From Oribacterium sp. oral taxon 102 (GTDB lineage: Bacteria > Bacillota > Clostridia > Lachnospirales > Lachnospiraceae), in NCBI RefSeq assembly GCF_013394775.1, contig NZ_JABXYT010000001.1, positions 1,987,501 through 2,051,500 on the forward strand: 64,000 bases of DNA, written 5' to 3'. Under the pieces are notes generated by a model. That model worked only from the letters and a program-made list of their open reading frames with translations, was not told the DNA's origin and searched no databases. The translations under genes were made by a program, and so were the position numbers. Shown here piece by piece: positions 23,995 to 32,910 of this stretch (positions within the stretch are counted from its first letter, which is position 1; the number at the start of each line of letters is the position of its first letter).

Positions 23995-24900
23995 TTATAT
24001 CTCCCCTCTCTTAAATCGCAGCATCATCTCATTGGTGAGGGAGAAGTCGTCGGGCTGAAGCTCGATCTCCTCCCGCGTCTTCCATTCCGCAACGCTCAGC
24101 TCGAGGCGATCCATGCGGATCTCGGGGCTGCCATCAACCTCACAGAAATAGCCCATGAGAATGTCGTCCACGATCCCCCAGGGCTGGGACTTGTAGTAGC
24201 GGATGTTCTTCACACGGAGTCCTGCCTCCTCCATGACCTCTCTTTCCACCGTCTGCTCCAGCGTCTCCCCGATCTCCGTAAAGCCCGCGACCAGCGCATA
24301 CGGTCGGAACCCTCTCGCATACTTCGTCAGCAGCAGTTTGTCCTCATGGATGACGCCGACGATCACCGCCGGTACGATCCGCGGATAGATCAGATTCCCG
24401 CAGGCCGGACAGCGGATTGCCCGCTCCAGCTCATCAGGAAGCGTTTCCGTGCCGCAGCAGCCACAGTAACGGTTCCTTCGGTACCAGTTAAAGAGCTGCA
24501 GGCCTGTCACCACCGCGAAGATCTCGGACTTCGGGCCGAAGCCCTCCCGCCGAAGCTCCTTCACCGGAATGCAGCGATATCCGCGCCCCGCCAGATTCAG
24601 CTCCCTGTCATATAAAAAATATCCCCGCCCATCCACCGAGAACAGATAGCGAAATGCCTCCTCCGGCAGCGCCGGAAGCTCCGCTCTCTTCGGGAGCTGG
24701 ATCTCCCGTGCATCCCGGAGCATCAGTGCGGACTGATCCCCGCGCAGAAGCTGCTCCTCCGGAAAGCGGATCTCCGCCCCCTCGAGAACACGAACCACTA
24801 CCCCCTCCTTCGTGAAAGAGAGGATGCGGCTCTCCTCTGTCGGCTTCTCTCTCGGACGGTATCGGTTGTCCAGACGATGCGGATGAATGTCCTGTATCAT
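23995..24900 (-). CDS. nudC: NAD+ diphosphatase (NADH pyrophosphatase), Nudix family
   Basis: 301 residues from ATG 24900 (GGGGAGG upstream); the frame extends to 25068 through repeat DNA and is not used. Zinc ribbon CGCCGTE...CPACGN, then the Nudix box GFTEIGETLEQTVEREVMEE and the NudC-specific SQPWG sequence in YKSQPWGIVDDILMG. It splits NAD(H) to NMN(H) and AMP and can remove NAD caps from RNA. Monocistronic. Confidence 0.95.
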   Translation of the reverse strand: MIQDIHPHRLDNRYRPREKPTEESRILSFTKEGVVVRVLEGAEIRFPEEQLLRGDQSALMLRDAREIQLPKRAELPALPEEAFRYLFSVDGRGYFLYDRELNLAGRGYRCIPVKELRREGFGPKSEIFAVVTGLQLFNWYRRNRYCGCCGTETLPDELERAIRCPACGNLIYPRIVPAVIVGVIHEDKLLLTKYARGFRPYALVAGFTEIGETLEQTVEREVMEEAGLRVKNIRYYKSQPWGIVDDILMGYFCEVDGSPEIRMDRLELSVAEWKTREEIELQPDDFSLTNEMMLRFKRGEI

Positions 24901-24976
24901 ATTGCCTCCCCTCTGCTTCTGACAGCACTGCTTTTCTTCCCCATACCTTATCATCCGCATCGTCTTCTGGCAATCT

Positions 24977-25168
24977 ATACTGTATAAGTCCCTGTGCAGC
25001 GCCGGAGCAAACGCCATGCTTGCATGAGCGCTTGCTCCGGCATTGCACAGGACAACAAATATGAGCAAAAAAGCGATGCGAACAAAGTGAACAGCGCGTT
25101 TTGCGAATATCTGTTAGCAGCACGAAAGCTGCGAAGCAGCAAAGTGCCGCGCAGGACTTATACAGTAT
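24977..25168. repeat. Element of about 190 bp with inverted terminal repeats
   Basis: Ends are ACTGTATAAGTCC (24979-24991) and its exact complement GGACTTATACAGT (25154-25166), extended on both sides. Inside, CCTGTGCA and CCGGAGCAA pair with TTGCTCCGG and TGCACAGG to form a long stem (24991-25050). No frame inside looks coding. MITE-like element or structured RNA. Confidence 0.7.
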
Positions 25169-25250
25169 GTGTTGCAGGATGCCATACTCGCATGCCCCGC
25201 ATTCGGGCATTTGACAGGACAACAGATATACGCAAAAAAGCGCATCCCCC
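25042..25250. repeat. Direct repeat pair beside the inverted-repeat element
   Basis: The segment around GACAGGACAACA followed by ATAT and CAAAAAAGCG occurs at about 25042-25076 and again at 25206-25242, with a short hairpin (ATGCCCCGCATTCGGGCAT) before the second. The gap 24901-25333 therefore consists mainly of repeat DNA and holds no gene. Confidence 0.6.
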
Positions 25251-25333
25251 GGAGAGGCGCGCTCTTTTATCTGATCAGGATGATAGGATTATTTATCAGG
25301 CGCCGCAGACCATGAGCTCATGCGCTCGGCGTC

Positions 25334-26140
25334 TTACTGCGGCTGCTTGCCGATATAGGCGAGGATTCCGCCGTCTACATAGAGGATATGTCCATTCACG
25401 AAATCCGATGCGTCCGATGCAAGGAATACGGCAGGCCCCTGCAGATCCTCCGGAGTGCCCCAGCGGTTCGCCGGCGTCTTCGCACAGATGAACTGGTCGA
25501 AGGGATGACGACTGCCGTCTGCCTGCTTCTCCCGAAGCGGCGCGGTCTGCGGCGTCGCGATGTAGCCCGGTCCGATGCCGTTGCACTGGATATTGTGCTG
25601 CCCATACTCGGAACAGATATTCTTCGTCAGCATCTTCAGTCCGCCCTTCGCCGCTGCATAGGCGGAGACGGTCTCCCGCCCGAGCTCGGACATCATGGAA
25701 CAGATATTGATGATCTTGCCATGTCCCTTTTGAATCATAGAAGGAATCACTGCCTTGGAAACAATAAACGGCGCGTTGAGATCCACATCGATGACCTGGC
25801 GGAAATCCTCCGCGCTCATTTCCGTCATCGGAATCCGCTTGATAATGCCGGCATTGTTTACGAGAATGTCAATGCTGCCGACCTCTGCCTCGATTCTCGA
25901 AACCATGTCCTGCACCTGCGATTCGTCGCAGACATTGCAAACATAGCCGTGCGCCTCGATCCCTGCCTCCCGGTACGCCGCAATACCGAGATCCACCTTC
26001 TCCCGGCTGATGTCATTGAAGCAGATCACTGCACCAGCCGCCGCATAGGCGCTGGCAATGCCGAAGCCGATTCCGTAGGAAGCACCGGTCACCAGTGCGA
26101 TCTTTCCCTCCAGAGAAAAGCTCTTCATATCAAAAACCAT
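25334..26140 (-). CDS. Gluconate 5-dehydrogenase-like short-chain dehydrogenase
   Basis: 268 residues, classical SDR: TGASYGIGFGIASAYAAAG cofactor motif, NNAG, catalytic Ser in CSMMSELG, YAAAK (Tyr and Lys), then NIQCNGIGPGYIATP. The C-terminal FASDASDFVNGHILYVDGG is typical of the gluconate/ketogluconate group (IdnO/Gno). It would interconvert gluconate and 5-ketogluconate or a related sugar acid with NAD(P). AAGGAGG precedes the ATG. Divergent from a LacI regulator, with operator sites in between. Confidence 0.88.
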   Translation of the reverse strand: MVFDMKSFSLEGKIALVTGASYGIGFGIASAYAAAGAVICFNDISREKVDLGIAAYREAGIEAHGYVCNVCDESQVQDMVSRIEAEVGSIDILVNNAGIIKRIPMTEMSAEDFRQVIDVDLNAPFIVSKAVIPSMIQKGHGKIINICSMMSELGRETVSAYAAAKGGLKMLTKNICSEYGQHNIQCNGIGPGYIATPQTAPLREKQADGSRHPFDQFICAKTPANRWGTPEDLQGPAVFLASDASDFVNGHILYVDGGILAYIGKQPQ

Positions 26141-26162
26141 ATTTAAAACCTCCTTGCCGTTC

Positions 26163-26217
26163 TGTAAACGCTTTCACTCACTGTGTAAATGATAGCCTAG
26201 TAAACCGGTTTTGTCAA
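26163..26217 (-). promoter_or_regulatory. SDR promoter with LacI-type operator and cre-like site
   Basis: TTGACA (26212-26217), 17-bp spacer, TATCAT (26189-26194). Palindrome AAACCGGTTT (26202-26211) fills the spacer. TGTAAACGCTTTCA (26163-26176) matches the catabolite-response consensus TGWAANCGNTNWCA and lies downstream of the -10 box. Control by the divergent LacI protein plus catabolite repression is inferred. Confidence 0.75.
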
Positions 26218-26393
26218 CGACTTCTTCCCCTTTTTCTCCGTTCCCTGTTCTGTGGAAACGCAAAACGCAGCGCAGCAACTTCCCCCGTCCATACGGAAGC
26301 CGTTTACGAAAGTGCCATCCCATGGTAAAATCACCAAAGCAGAAAACAAGCGCGTCCGGTTATGCCGCGCGCGGAGAATGTGAGGTATCGGCT

Positions 26394-27410
26394 TTGGAAA
26401 AGGAAAAAGAGAAAAAGCTGACGATCAGGGATATCGCGGCGCTCGCCGGGGTCTCGAAAACCACGGTTTCCTTCTATTTGAACGGGAAGACGGAAAAAAT
26501 GTCCGCAGAAACCGGAGCGCGGCTTCACGATATTATCGAGAAATACCATTACACGCCGAATGTCGCCGCACGCATGGTGAACCGGAAGCAGTCGCTCCTG
26601 ATCGGCGTCATCATCGGCGATATCACAAACAGCTTCTCCAATCAAATCGTCAAGGGTATCGAGGATACCGCACGGGAGCAGGGCTATCAGATCCTGATCG
26701 GCAACAGCAGCTATCGCCCGGAGGACGAAACAGGTCATGTAGAACGAATGCTCCGCCTCGGGGTAGACGGCTTCATCATTCAGCCGAGTTCCCAGTTTCA
26801 GCACCTTCGTGAGCATATCCGGAATGCCGGAAAGCCGCTGGTTTACTTCGACAGCAAGCTCTATGCGTCAGATTCCTGCTGGGTGAAGACGGACAACTAT
26901 GAAGCGACCTGCCGCGCAATCGAGACCTGCATTGCCCGCGGCTACCGCAGCTTCCTGATGATCGGCGCGAAGCCGAGCCTGCTCAGCACCCGGATCGAGC
27001 GTTCCGCCGGCTTTCTGGACACGGTGAATGCCCACAGACTTCCCTGCTCTGCCATGGAAATCGCAGAGAACGGTTTGGATCTCGGAGAAATTCACCGCAC
27101 GGTACAGACCGCGCTCCGCCGCGTCCCGCCGCTTTTGGTCTACGTCCCCAACTGCTGGGCTCTGCCCTCCGTCTTCACCGCCCTGCAGCCGCTCCGCTCG
27201 GAAATGCCGAAGCAGCTTGGTCTCATCGGCTTCGACAATACCGAGTGGACACAGTTTTCCGACCCGCGCATCACCACCATCGTACAGCCCGCCTACGCAG
27301 AGGGTCGGAGTGCCTGCCGCATCCTGCTATCGGAGCTCTCTGCACCGACAAACCGCCCCGTACAGGAGACATTGGAGTGTACGGTAAACTGGGAAGGCTC
27401 CACGCTTTGA
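26394..27410 (+). CDS. LacI family transcriptional regulator
   Basis: About 338 residues. N-terminal HTH KLTIRDIAALAGVSKTTVSFY and hinge YTPNVAARMVNRKQSLLIGV, then periplasmic-binding-like sensor (IIGDITNSFSNQIVKGIED, LGLIGFDNTEWTQFSDP). TTG 26394 is proposed because GTGAGG lies 8 nt upstream and the family normally begins right before the HTH; an ATG at 26322 is possible but lacks a ribosome site. Likely represses the divergent SDR gene. Confidence 0.88.
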   Translation: MEKEKEKKLTIRDIAALAGVSKTTVSFYLNGKTEKMSAETGARLHDIIEKYHYTPNVAARMVNRKQSLLIGVIIGDITNSFSNQIVKGIEDTAREQGYQILIGNSSYRPEDETGHVERMLRLGVDGFIIQPSSQFQHLREHIRNAGKPLVYFDSKLYASDSCWVKTDNYEATCRAIETCIARGYRSFLMIGAKPSLLSTRIERSAGFLDTVNAHRLPCSAMEIAENGLDLGEIHRTVQTALRRVPPLLVYVPNCWALPSVFTALQPLRSEMPKQLGLIGFDNTEWTQFSDPRITTIVQPAYAEGRSACRILLSELSAPTNRPVQETLECTVNWEGSTL

Positions 27411-27487
27411 ATCAGAAGCAACCGTTCTAAGCTCTCCTCGCCGGAGGGGCAGCACAGACCTTCGAACCGTGCGCAATCTTCGCCAAA

Positions 27488-27555
27488 GGAGCATCGCAGG
27501 GACAAGGCCTGCGATGCTCCATGCAGCTCCCCCGATCAAAGATCGGGGGAGCTGC
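27488..27555 (+). repeat. 68-bp double-hairpin repeat, copy 3
   Basis: Hairpin 1 has 13-bp arms GGAGCATCGCAGG (27488-27500) and CCTGCGATGCTCC (27508-27520); hairpin 2 has 15-bp arms GCAGCTCCCCCGATC (27523-27537) and its complement (27541-27555). Exactly the length of copies 1 and 2, with the same CTCCCCCGATC core. It sits between convergent genes and has no T-run, so it is not an ordinary terminator. Confidence 0.85.
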
Positions 27556-27561
27556 ACTTCC

Positions 27562-28458
27562 CTAAGCCTCTTTTTTTGTCGAAATCAATGCCAGCATCAA
27601 AAACACGCAGAGGAAGCCCAGTACATCCGCCGACGTAAAGGGATTTCGGAAGCACAGCGTCCCGATGACCGCCGCGCTGATCGGCTCCGAAAAACCATAG
27701 AGCACCGCCTTTTCCGGCCCGATCATCTTCACCCCCGTCATATACGCCGTGAACGCAGCAACATTGCCGATCAGCACCACGAAGGCGATCCCGAGCAGTC
27801 CGCAGAGGCTCGGCACATAATGGTAGCTCCATGGGCGGAAAAGAAGCGCCAGCACGATACCGCCCAGCAGAAATGCCCAGCCCTGCAAGAGAAAAACCGG
27901 GTACTTCCGCATAAGCCTTCCCGGCACTACATTATAGATTAGAACGCAGAACGCACAGATCACCCCCGTAAGGAGCGCCGAAGAGGAGGCTGCCAGATTC
28001 CGAAGCTCCCCGTGGCTCGCAATCAATGCGACACCCAACAGCGCGAGGCAGATGCTGAAAAGCTCCGAGAGACGAGGCAGACGTTTCACGGCAAGGCAGC
28101 TGTAGAGCAGAATCCAGACCGGCGCGAGATCCTGCAGGATCGTCGCAATCGCGGCAGTGGAGAGCTGTATCGTCAGGAAATAGGTGAACTGACAGCCGCT
28201 GATACCGAGCAGTCCGTAGACCAGAAGCTCCCGGATCTCCGCCCTGTCTCTCCACGGCTCCAGCACTGCCCTCCCGAATTTCCATGTATAAAGCAGCAAC
28301 ATGAGAATACCTGCCGCGCCCAGCCGGATCGGAACCAGCCAGCGGCTGTCCATCTGCTCCACAGTAAAGAGATATTGCCCCACCGATCCGGAAAAGCCCC
28401 AGCAGATGCCTCCCAGCATCGTCAGCAGCATCCCGGGAATCCTGTATCTTGCATTCAT
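27562..28458 (-). CDS. EamA/DMT family membrane transporter
   Basis: 298 residues with about ten membrane helices in two repeated EamA halves (MLGGICWGFSGSVGQYLF at the start of the first; LLTGVICAFCVLIYNVVPG opening the second). The C-terminal half has GPEKAVLYGFSEPISAAVIG, the motif shared by this group. Exporter of metabolites or amino acids; substrate unknown. GAGG precedes the ATG. Single gene, convergent with the LacI gene. Confidence 0.88.
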   Translation of the reverse strand: MNARYRIPGMLLTMLGGICWGFSGSVGQYLFTVEQMDSRWLVPIRLGAAGILMLLLYTWKFGRAVLEPWRDRAEIRELLVYGLLGISGCQFTYFLTIQLSTAAIATILQDLAPVWILLYSCLAVKRLPRLSELFSICLALLGVALIASHGELRNLAASSSALLTGVICAFCVLIYNVVPGRLMRKYPVFLLQGWAFLLGGIVLALLFRPWSYHYVPSLCGLLGIAFVVLIGNVAAFTAYMTGVKMIGPEKAVLYGFSEPISAAVIGTLCFRNPFTSADVLGFLCVFLMLALISTKKEA

Positions 28459-28560
28459 CGTTGTTTCCTCTGATTTTTTATTATATTACAGTGCTTCCCT
28501 ATATTTTATATCTCGGCAAATCGCGAACAGCTTCCCTGCGCTGCCGCTTTGATCTCCCAC

Positions 28561-28602
28561 GCCGCCTGCTGCCGGCATCCTGCTGCCGCTCCGGCAGGCG
28601 GC
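28561..28602. other. GC-rich hairpin between the DMT gene and mntP
   Basis: Perfect 9-bp arms GCCGCCTGC (28561-28569) and GCAGGCGGC (28594-28602), about 95 bp upstream of mntP. No conserved yybP-ykoY manganese riboswitch sequence is evident, so no riboswitch is called. Confidence 0.4.
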
Positions 28603-28697
28603 GCATCCGCTGTGCAGGCGTTACCATTGACTAACCGCATCCCTTTCCCTCAAAATGGTATAACTTCATATTATCTTGACAAAGGAGAGATGGGGTG

Positions 28698-29273
28698 ATG
28701 GATTTCGGTTTTATTCTGAACAGCGCGGTGCTGGGCATCGGACTCGCCATGGATGCCTTTTCGGTTTCTATGGCAAACGGGCTCCACGAGCCCTCCATGC
28801 GCCCGGAGAAGGAGCTCGGCGTCTCCGGAACCTATGCCGTCTTTCAGTTCCTCATGCCGCTGCTCGGCTGGTTCTGTGTCCACAACGCCGCATGCCGCTT
28901 CGCCGTCATTCGGCCGCTCATCCCTTGGACTTCCCTTCTCCTGCTGCTCTACATCGGCGGCACACTGCTCACGGAGGGACTCCGGAGGAAGGCGGAAACC
29001 GACGCCCCCGACTGCAGGCTGAGCCTGCGCTTCCTGCTCCTGCAGGGGATCGCAACCTCCATCGACGCGCTGTCCGTCGGCTTCACGATTGCCTCCTACC
29101 ATACCGCGATGGCGCTGCTCGCCTCTTTCATCATCGCCGCCGTTACCTGGCTGCTCTGCTTCTCCGGCATTCGCCTCGGGAAACGCTGCAGCCTGCTGCT
29201 TGCCGACCGCGCAGGTATTTTCGGCGGTCTCCTGCTCATCGGCATCGGCGTGAAGATCTTCCTGCGGGGCTGA
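28698..29273 (+). CDS. mntP: Manganese efflux pump MntP
   Basis: 191 residues with six hydrophobic segments and the two half-repeat motifs of MntP: GLAMDAFSVSMANG near the N-terminus and GIATSIDALSVGFTIA in the second half, whose Asp residues bind metal. Exports Mn2+ from the cytosol. ATG 28698 is favoured over the overlapping GTG at 28695 because AAAGGAGAG is well placed. Convergent with the MATE gene, whose stop is 5 nt away. Confidence 0.92.
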   Translation: MDFGFILNSAVLGIGLAMDAFSVSMANGLHEPSMRPEKELGVSGTYAVFQFLMPLLGWFCVHNAACRFAVIRPLIPWTSLLLLLYIGGTLLTEGLRRKAETDAPDCRLSLRFLLLQGIATSIDALSVGFTIASYHTAMALLASFIIAAVTWLLCFSGIRLGKRCSLLLADRAGIFGGLLLIGIGVKIFLRG

Positions 29274-29278
29274 ATCCC

Positions 29279-30634
29279 CTACCTCGTAATATTCCGTACC
29301 CAGATCCGTTTCCGGTAATGCAGATAAACTGCCGGAAGCTTCACGATCTCATCCAGGCTGATGATGAGGTAAACCAGCCAGACCGGCGCACCCAGCACGA
29401 AAGCGGACAGAAAGCCGAAGGGTACGGCAAAGCACCACATCGCGCCGACGTTCCCCTTCATATCAAATTTGGAATCCCCGCCTGCGCAGAAAATCCCGTC
29501 CAGCACAGTCGTATTGACCGCCTGCCCCATCATATTGAAGCCGAGAATCCACATCATGAAGCGAAGATAGCCCTTCGCCGTCTCCGTGACCGGTGCAAGC
29601 GCTGAAATGACCGGGGAGAGCAGAATCAGCAGAAGCCCCGTCACGACACCGATCAGAATGGAAATATGCGTAATCCTCGCCCCATAGCGCTCCGCCTTCT
29701 CCAGCTCATTCGCTCCCAGCAGATTCCCCACAATGATACCCGCGCCGGCGCTCACGCCGCGGATCACGCATTGCAGCATGCTCTTCACGATACTCGCGAT
29801 CGAGTTCGCCGCGACCGGGTCACTCCCGAGATGTCCCAGGATCACGGAATAGGACACAAAGGCGATTCCCCATACCAAAGATGCTCCCAGCACCGGCGTG
29901 GTATATCTCCAGAAGTCCTGCCGGAGCACCCGATTCATGCGGACAATGCCTGCCCAGCGGATCTATATCCCCGTCCTCTCCTGCTTCACCGCGAGATATG
30001 CCCAAATCAGCTCAACCGCCCGCGCGAAAACCGTCGCAATCGCCGCCCCGGTGATCCCCATCGCAGGAAATCCCAAAAAGCCGAAAATCAGAATCGCATT
30101 CAAAAGAATATTCAGTACGACAGCGACGGAGCTGATCTTCGAGCTGAGCAGCACGCGCTCCGTATTCTTCAGAAGCGTGAGATAAACCTGTGAAATACCA
30201 CAGAAGAGGTAGGAAAGGGCGACAGCGCGAAGATAGGCTGCCCCGCCGGAGATCAGCGCCGCATCCTTCGCGAAGATCCGCATCAGCTGCTCCGGAAGCA
30301 GCAGCGCGAGCAGGGTGAAAACGCCCCCGAACAGCACATTTGCATAGAGTGCGACCGGCATCAGCTGCTCAATGGACTTCGGATCATTCTTGCCCCAGTA
30401 CTGCGCGATCATGATGCCGCAGCCGATCGCGATTCCCGAAACGAAGAGGTTCAGCACGAACTGAATCTGCCCCGCCAAAGAAACTGACGACAGCGCCGTC
30501 TGATCCACGAAGCCCAGCATCACCGCGTCCGTAGCGCTGACGCATGCCAGCATAAAAAATTGCAGCGCGATCGGCACTGCAATCCTCAGCATCTGCTGTA
30601 TCAGCTCATCCTCTTTCCATTTCCCCGAATTCAT
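29279..30634 (-). pseudogene. MATE family efflux transporter interrupted by in-frame TAG
   Basis: One continuous frame encodes about 450 residues, the usual MATE length, but TAG at 29963-29965 cuts it into two halves. Upstream half: ELIQQMLRIAVPIALQFFML, YWGKNDPKSIEQLMPVAL. Downstream half: LRQDFWRYTTPVLGASLVWG, SAGAGIIVGNLLGANELEKA. Both halves look fully conserved, so the lesion is recent, or a base error. The start may be ATG 30634 or 30649; both have short spacing to a GGGGGAG or GGAG site. Intact members are drug/sodium antiporters. Confidence 0.85.
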
Positions 30635-30928
30635 CGCTCCCCCGCTCATTCTCCGGTTCGCCTTTTTCTGCTGCCACATGCTCCCGCATACGTTTCCGCT
30701 TTTCATTTGATACAAGCAGCGTCCCCGCTTGTATCTGTCCCATTGTAGCAGAAAGCCGGCGGATTTTCCACCGGCTTTCTGCATGATTTCCAAAGCAATG
30801 ACAGCAGCTCAGGCAAAGCATTCACAGTTCGTTGAAACAGAACCGTTTGCCATAAAGATCTCCCTGCCCGAACTGTCACCATAAAATCCTAAGGACATAA
30901 AAACGGCGGAGAGAGAATCGGAGAGGAA

Positions 30929-32836
30929 TCAGGGACGGATCATAATGATCTCACCGACTTCAGAGCCTCTGCTGTAGACCGCGCCGCGGGCATACTGCCG
31001 GCCGTCCGCCTCCATGAAGTCATTCAGCAGGAAATCAAATCCGCTCTCCGCGCTCCCCAATTCCATCGATCCGGAATCCTCGACCCAATCCCCCGTGAGG
31101 TTCATGGCGCCGGCTCCGGATTCCAATACCCTGATGCTGTCCGGTGCATTTACTGGGAACTGATACCGCCTGAGCACCTCCATCGGCAGGGTGAGCTTGT
31201 AGCCCATATACTGCAGCTCGGCATCACAGAGCAGGATGCGGCACTGATTCGTCCCCTCTTCCGCTGTCACGACATTGATCAGCGCCTTCCAGCTCCCGCC
31301 CAGGCTTTGCAGCTCGCGGAGACGCGTTCCGCCGCTTGGAAGCCTGTCCTCGAAGTACCAGTCAAAGTCCTTCAGCTCCGTATGCCCTGCGGCAGCTCCC
31401 TGCCTTTGCTCTGATCGGGTCTGCGAGGCCGCCGCAGCGCCTCCTGCACTCTGTGACCTGCCCGGAGCCGGAGAATCGGAGGCGCTGTCTGCGGCAGACG
31501 GTCTCGAAATCATGTCTGCCGGAAGCGGTACATTATCTGTCCCCGGCAGAGTCGTAAAGCTCCCCTGCGCTTCATTCTGAATCCATGCGCCGATACCGTC
31601 TCTCCGCACGAGCTTCGCATAATACTCTCTGCCGTTCCCGTCGTAATAGGACCCGCTGCCAAACGCCCTGTCGAGCGCATAATAAAAGCCGAAGCCCAGG
31701 AAGGGATATACCCCATCCTCATTTTCCATGCGATTATAATAGAATCGCTCATGACCTATCACGGTATCCGGGAGCGCACTCTCATCTCTCACGCCTCCTG
31801 CCTCGTCAAAGGCGAGATACCAGTCGATGCGCACATCGACCCGGCCCTTCTCGTACCCCTCCTCCGACTGGTAATTTTCCACATATACATTGCAGAGATG
31901 GGCGTCCAGCCCCTCTCCGTACGCCCTGCCGTCCCGGAGCAGATAGCATTTCCAGCCGCCCAGGTATTCGCGGACGTCATAGGCCGGATCTCTGTTCTCC
32001 ACTCCCCAGTCATATCCATCGCGAAGACTGGGACAGAACCAGGCAAAATCCTCCAGCGTCGGGCGTTCCGAGGTATCCAGAAGCTTCTGCAGTTCCTCCC
32101 CCTCCATATGTTCAAGGGTATGCGTAGGGGATTTTTCGATTACCTTTAAGCGGAACGCCGCATCGTGGGGCTCCGAAAACTGATCCTCCATCCAGCAGGC
32201 AAGCACGATCTCTCTGCACTCCGCCGGAACCTCATAGAGAAGCCAGGCCTTCACTTCCCCGGTCTCATTGGCTTTCGGACCGTTATAGTAGTTTTCTGCA
32301 TCCCACAGAATCTCTGTGAGCGGCATATCCGTCACCGGTTTCTGTCGGGGCTGCACCGAATCCAGCAGATTCCCGCTCTCATCTCTGCACTCGATCAGGT
32401 AAAAATGCTCCGGATCCGGAAATTCTTTTACCCTTCCCCAGCCATAGTCGGTCATATTGACCGGCACAGAGATATACTTCATACCCTCGGAGAGCTGATA
32501 CGCAGAATCAATCCAGTCCGATGCGTTTTCCATGCTGATGAAGGCTTCGAGCTTCCCTAGCTGAATCAGATTCCCTGACACATAGACCGCCTCCGGATCG
32601 GCCAAAGATATGAGCCCATCCGGCATGTCGATCCCATATTGGGCGGCGAATTCCTTCGCGCTCTGAATATCTGCCTGATTTGCACCGCCCGAAACGCCGG
32701 AGCCGGAGCCGCCCGTCCCTCCGGCAGACGCGGCTTTCCCGCTCTTGCCGCAGGCGCCAAGTGTCCATCCCGCAGCAAGAAGCAGTACCGCTGCGATAAA
32801 ATACCCACGGCGGCTTCGTTTCCATAATTTTCTCAT
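30929..32836 (-). CDS. Large lipoprotein with two copies of an unrecognised domain
   Basis: 635 residues from ATG 32836 (GGGAGG upstream). Signal peptide with lipobox TLGAC, lipidated Cys about residue 29, then a Gly/Ser-rich linker. Two related regions: about 261-415 (begins LEDFAWFC, then LGGWKCYLL) and about 490-635 (begins LKDFDWYF, then LGGSWKALI), separated by a low-complexity linker near 440-485. The same DFDWF...GGWKA pattern is found in the 604-residue protein at 36394. Last gene of a three-gene surface cluster. Function unknown. Confidence 0.8.
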   Translation of the reverse strand: MRKLWKRSRRGYFIAAVLLLAAGWTLGACGKSGKAASAGGTGGSGSGVSGGANQADIQSAKEFAAQYGIDMPDGLISLADPEAVYVSGNLIQLGKLEAFISMENASDWIDSAYQLSEGMKYISVPVNMTDYGWGRVKEFPDPEHFYLIECRDESGNLLDSVQPRQKPVTDMPLTEILWDAENYYNGPKANETGEVKAWLLYEVPAECREIVLACWMEDQFSEPHDAAFRLKVIEKSPTHTLEHMEGEELQKLLDTSERPTLEDFAWFCPSLRDGYDWGVENRDPAYDVREYLGGWKCYLLRDGRAYGEGLDAHLCNVYVENYQSEEGYEKGRVDVRIDWYLAFDEAGGVRDESALPDTVIGHERFYYNRMENEDGVYPFLGFGFYYALDRAFGSGSYYDGNGREYYAKLVRRDGIGAWIQNEAQGSFTTLPGTDNVPLPADMISRPSAADSASDSPAPGRSQSAGGAAAASQTRSEQRQGAAAGHTELKDFDWYFEDRLPSGGTRLRELQSLGGSWKALINVVTAEEGTNQCRILLCDAELQYMGYKLTLPMEVLRRYQFPVNAPDSIRVLESGAGAMNLTGDWVEDSGSMELGSAESGFDFLLNDFMEADGRQYARGAVYSRGSEVGEIIMIRP

Positions 32837-32910
32837 TCTGAACCTCCCTTTCTGCCGGCGCCGTCTCAGACCGGGCGCCATCCGCTTCCCTTCCCCTGCC
32901 ATCCTGCGCT

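Noticed and set aside
24608..25222. Minus-strand frame with a Cys-rich start (MPECGACEYGILQHILY)
   Set aside because: Its N-terminus is read from the repeat block at 24977-25250 and the rest is out of frame within nudC.
28459..28697. Possible manganese (yybP-ykoY) riboswitch before mntP
   Set aside because: The conserved loop sequences of that class are not visible; only a GC-rich hairpin is present.
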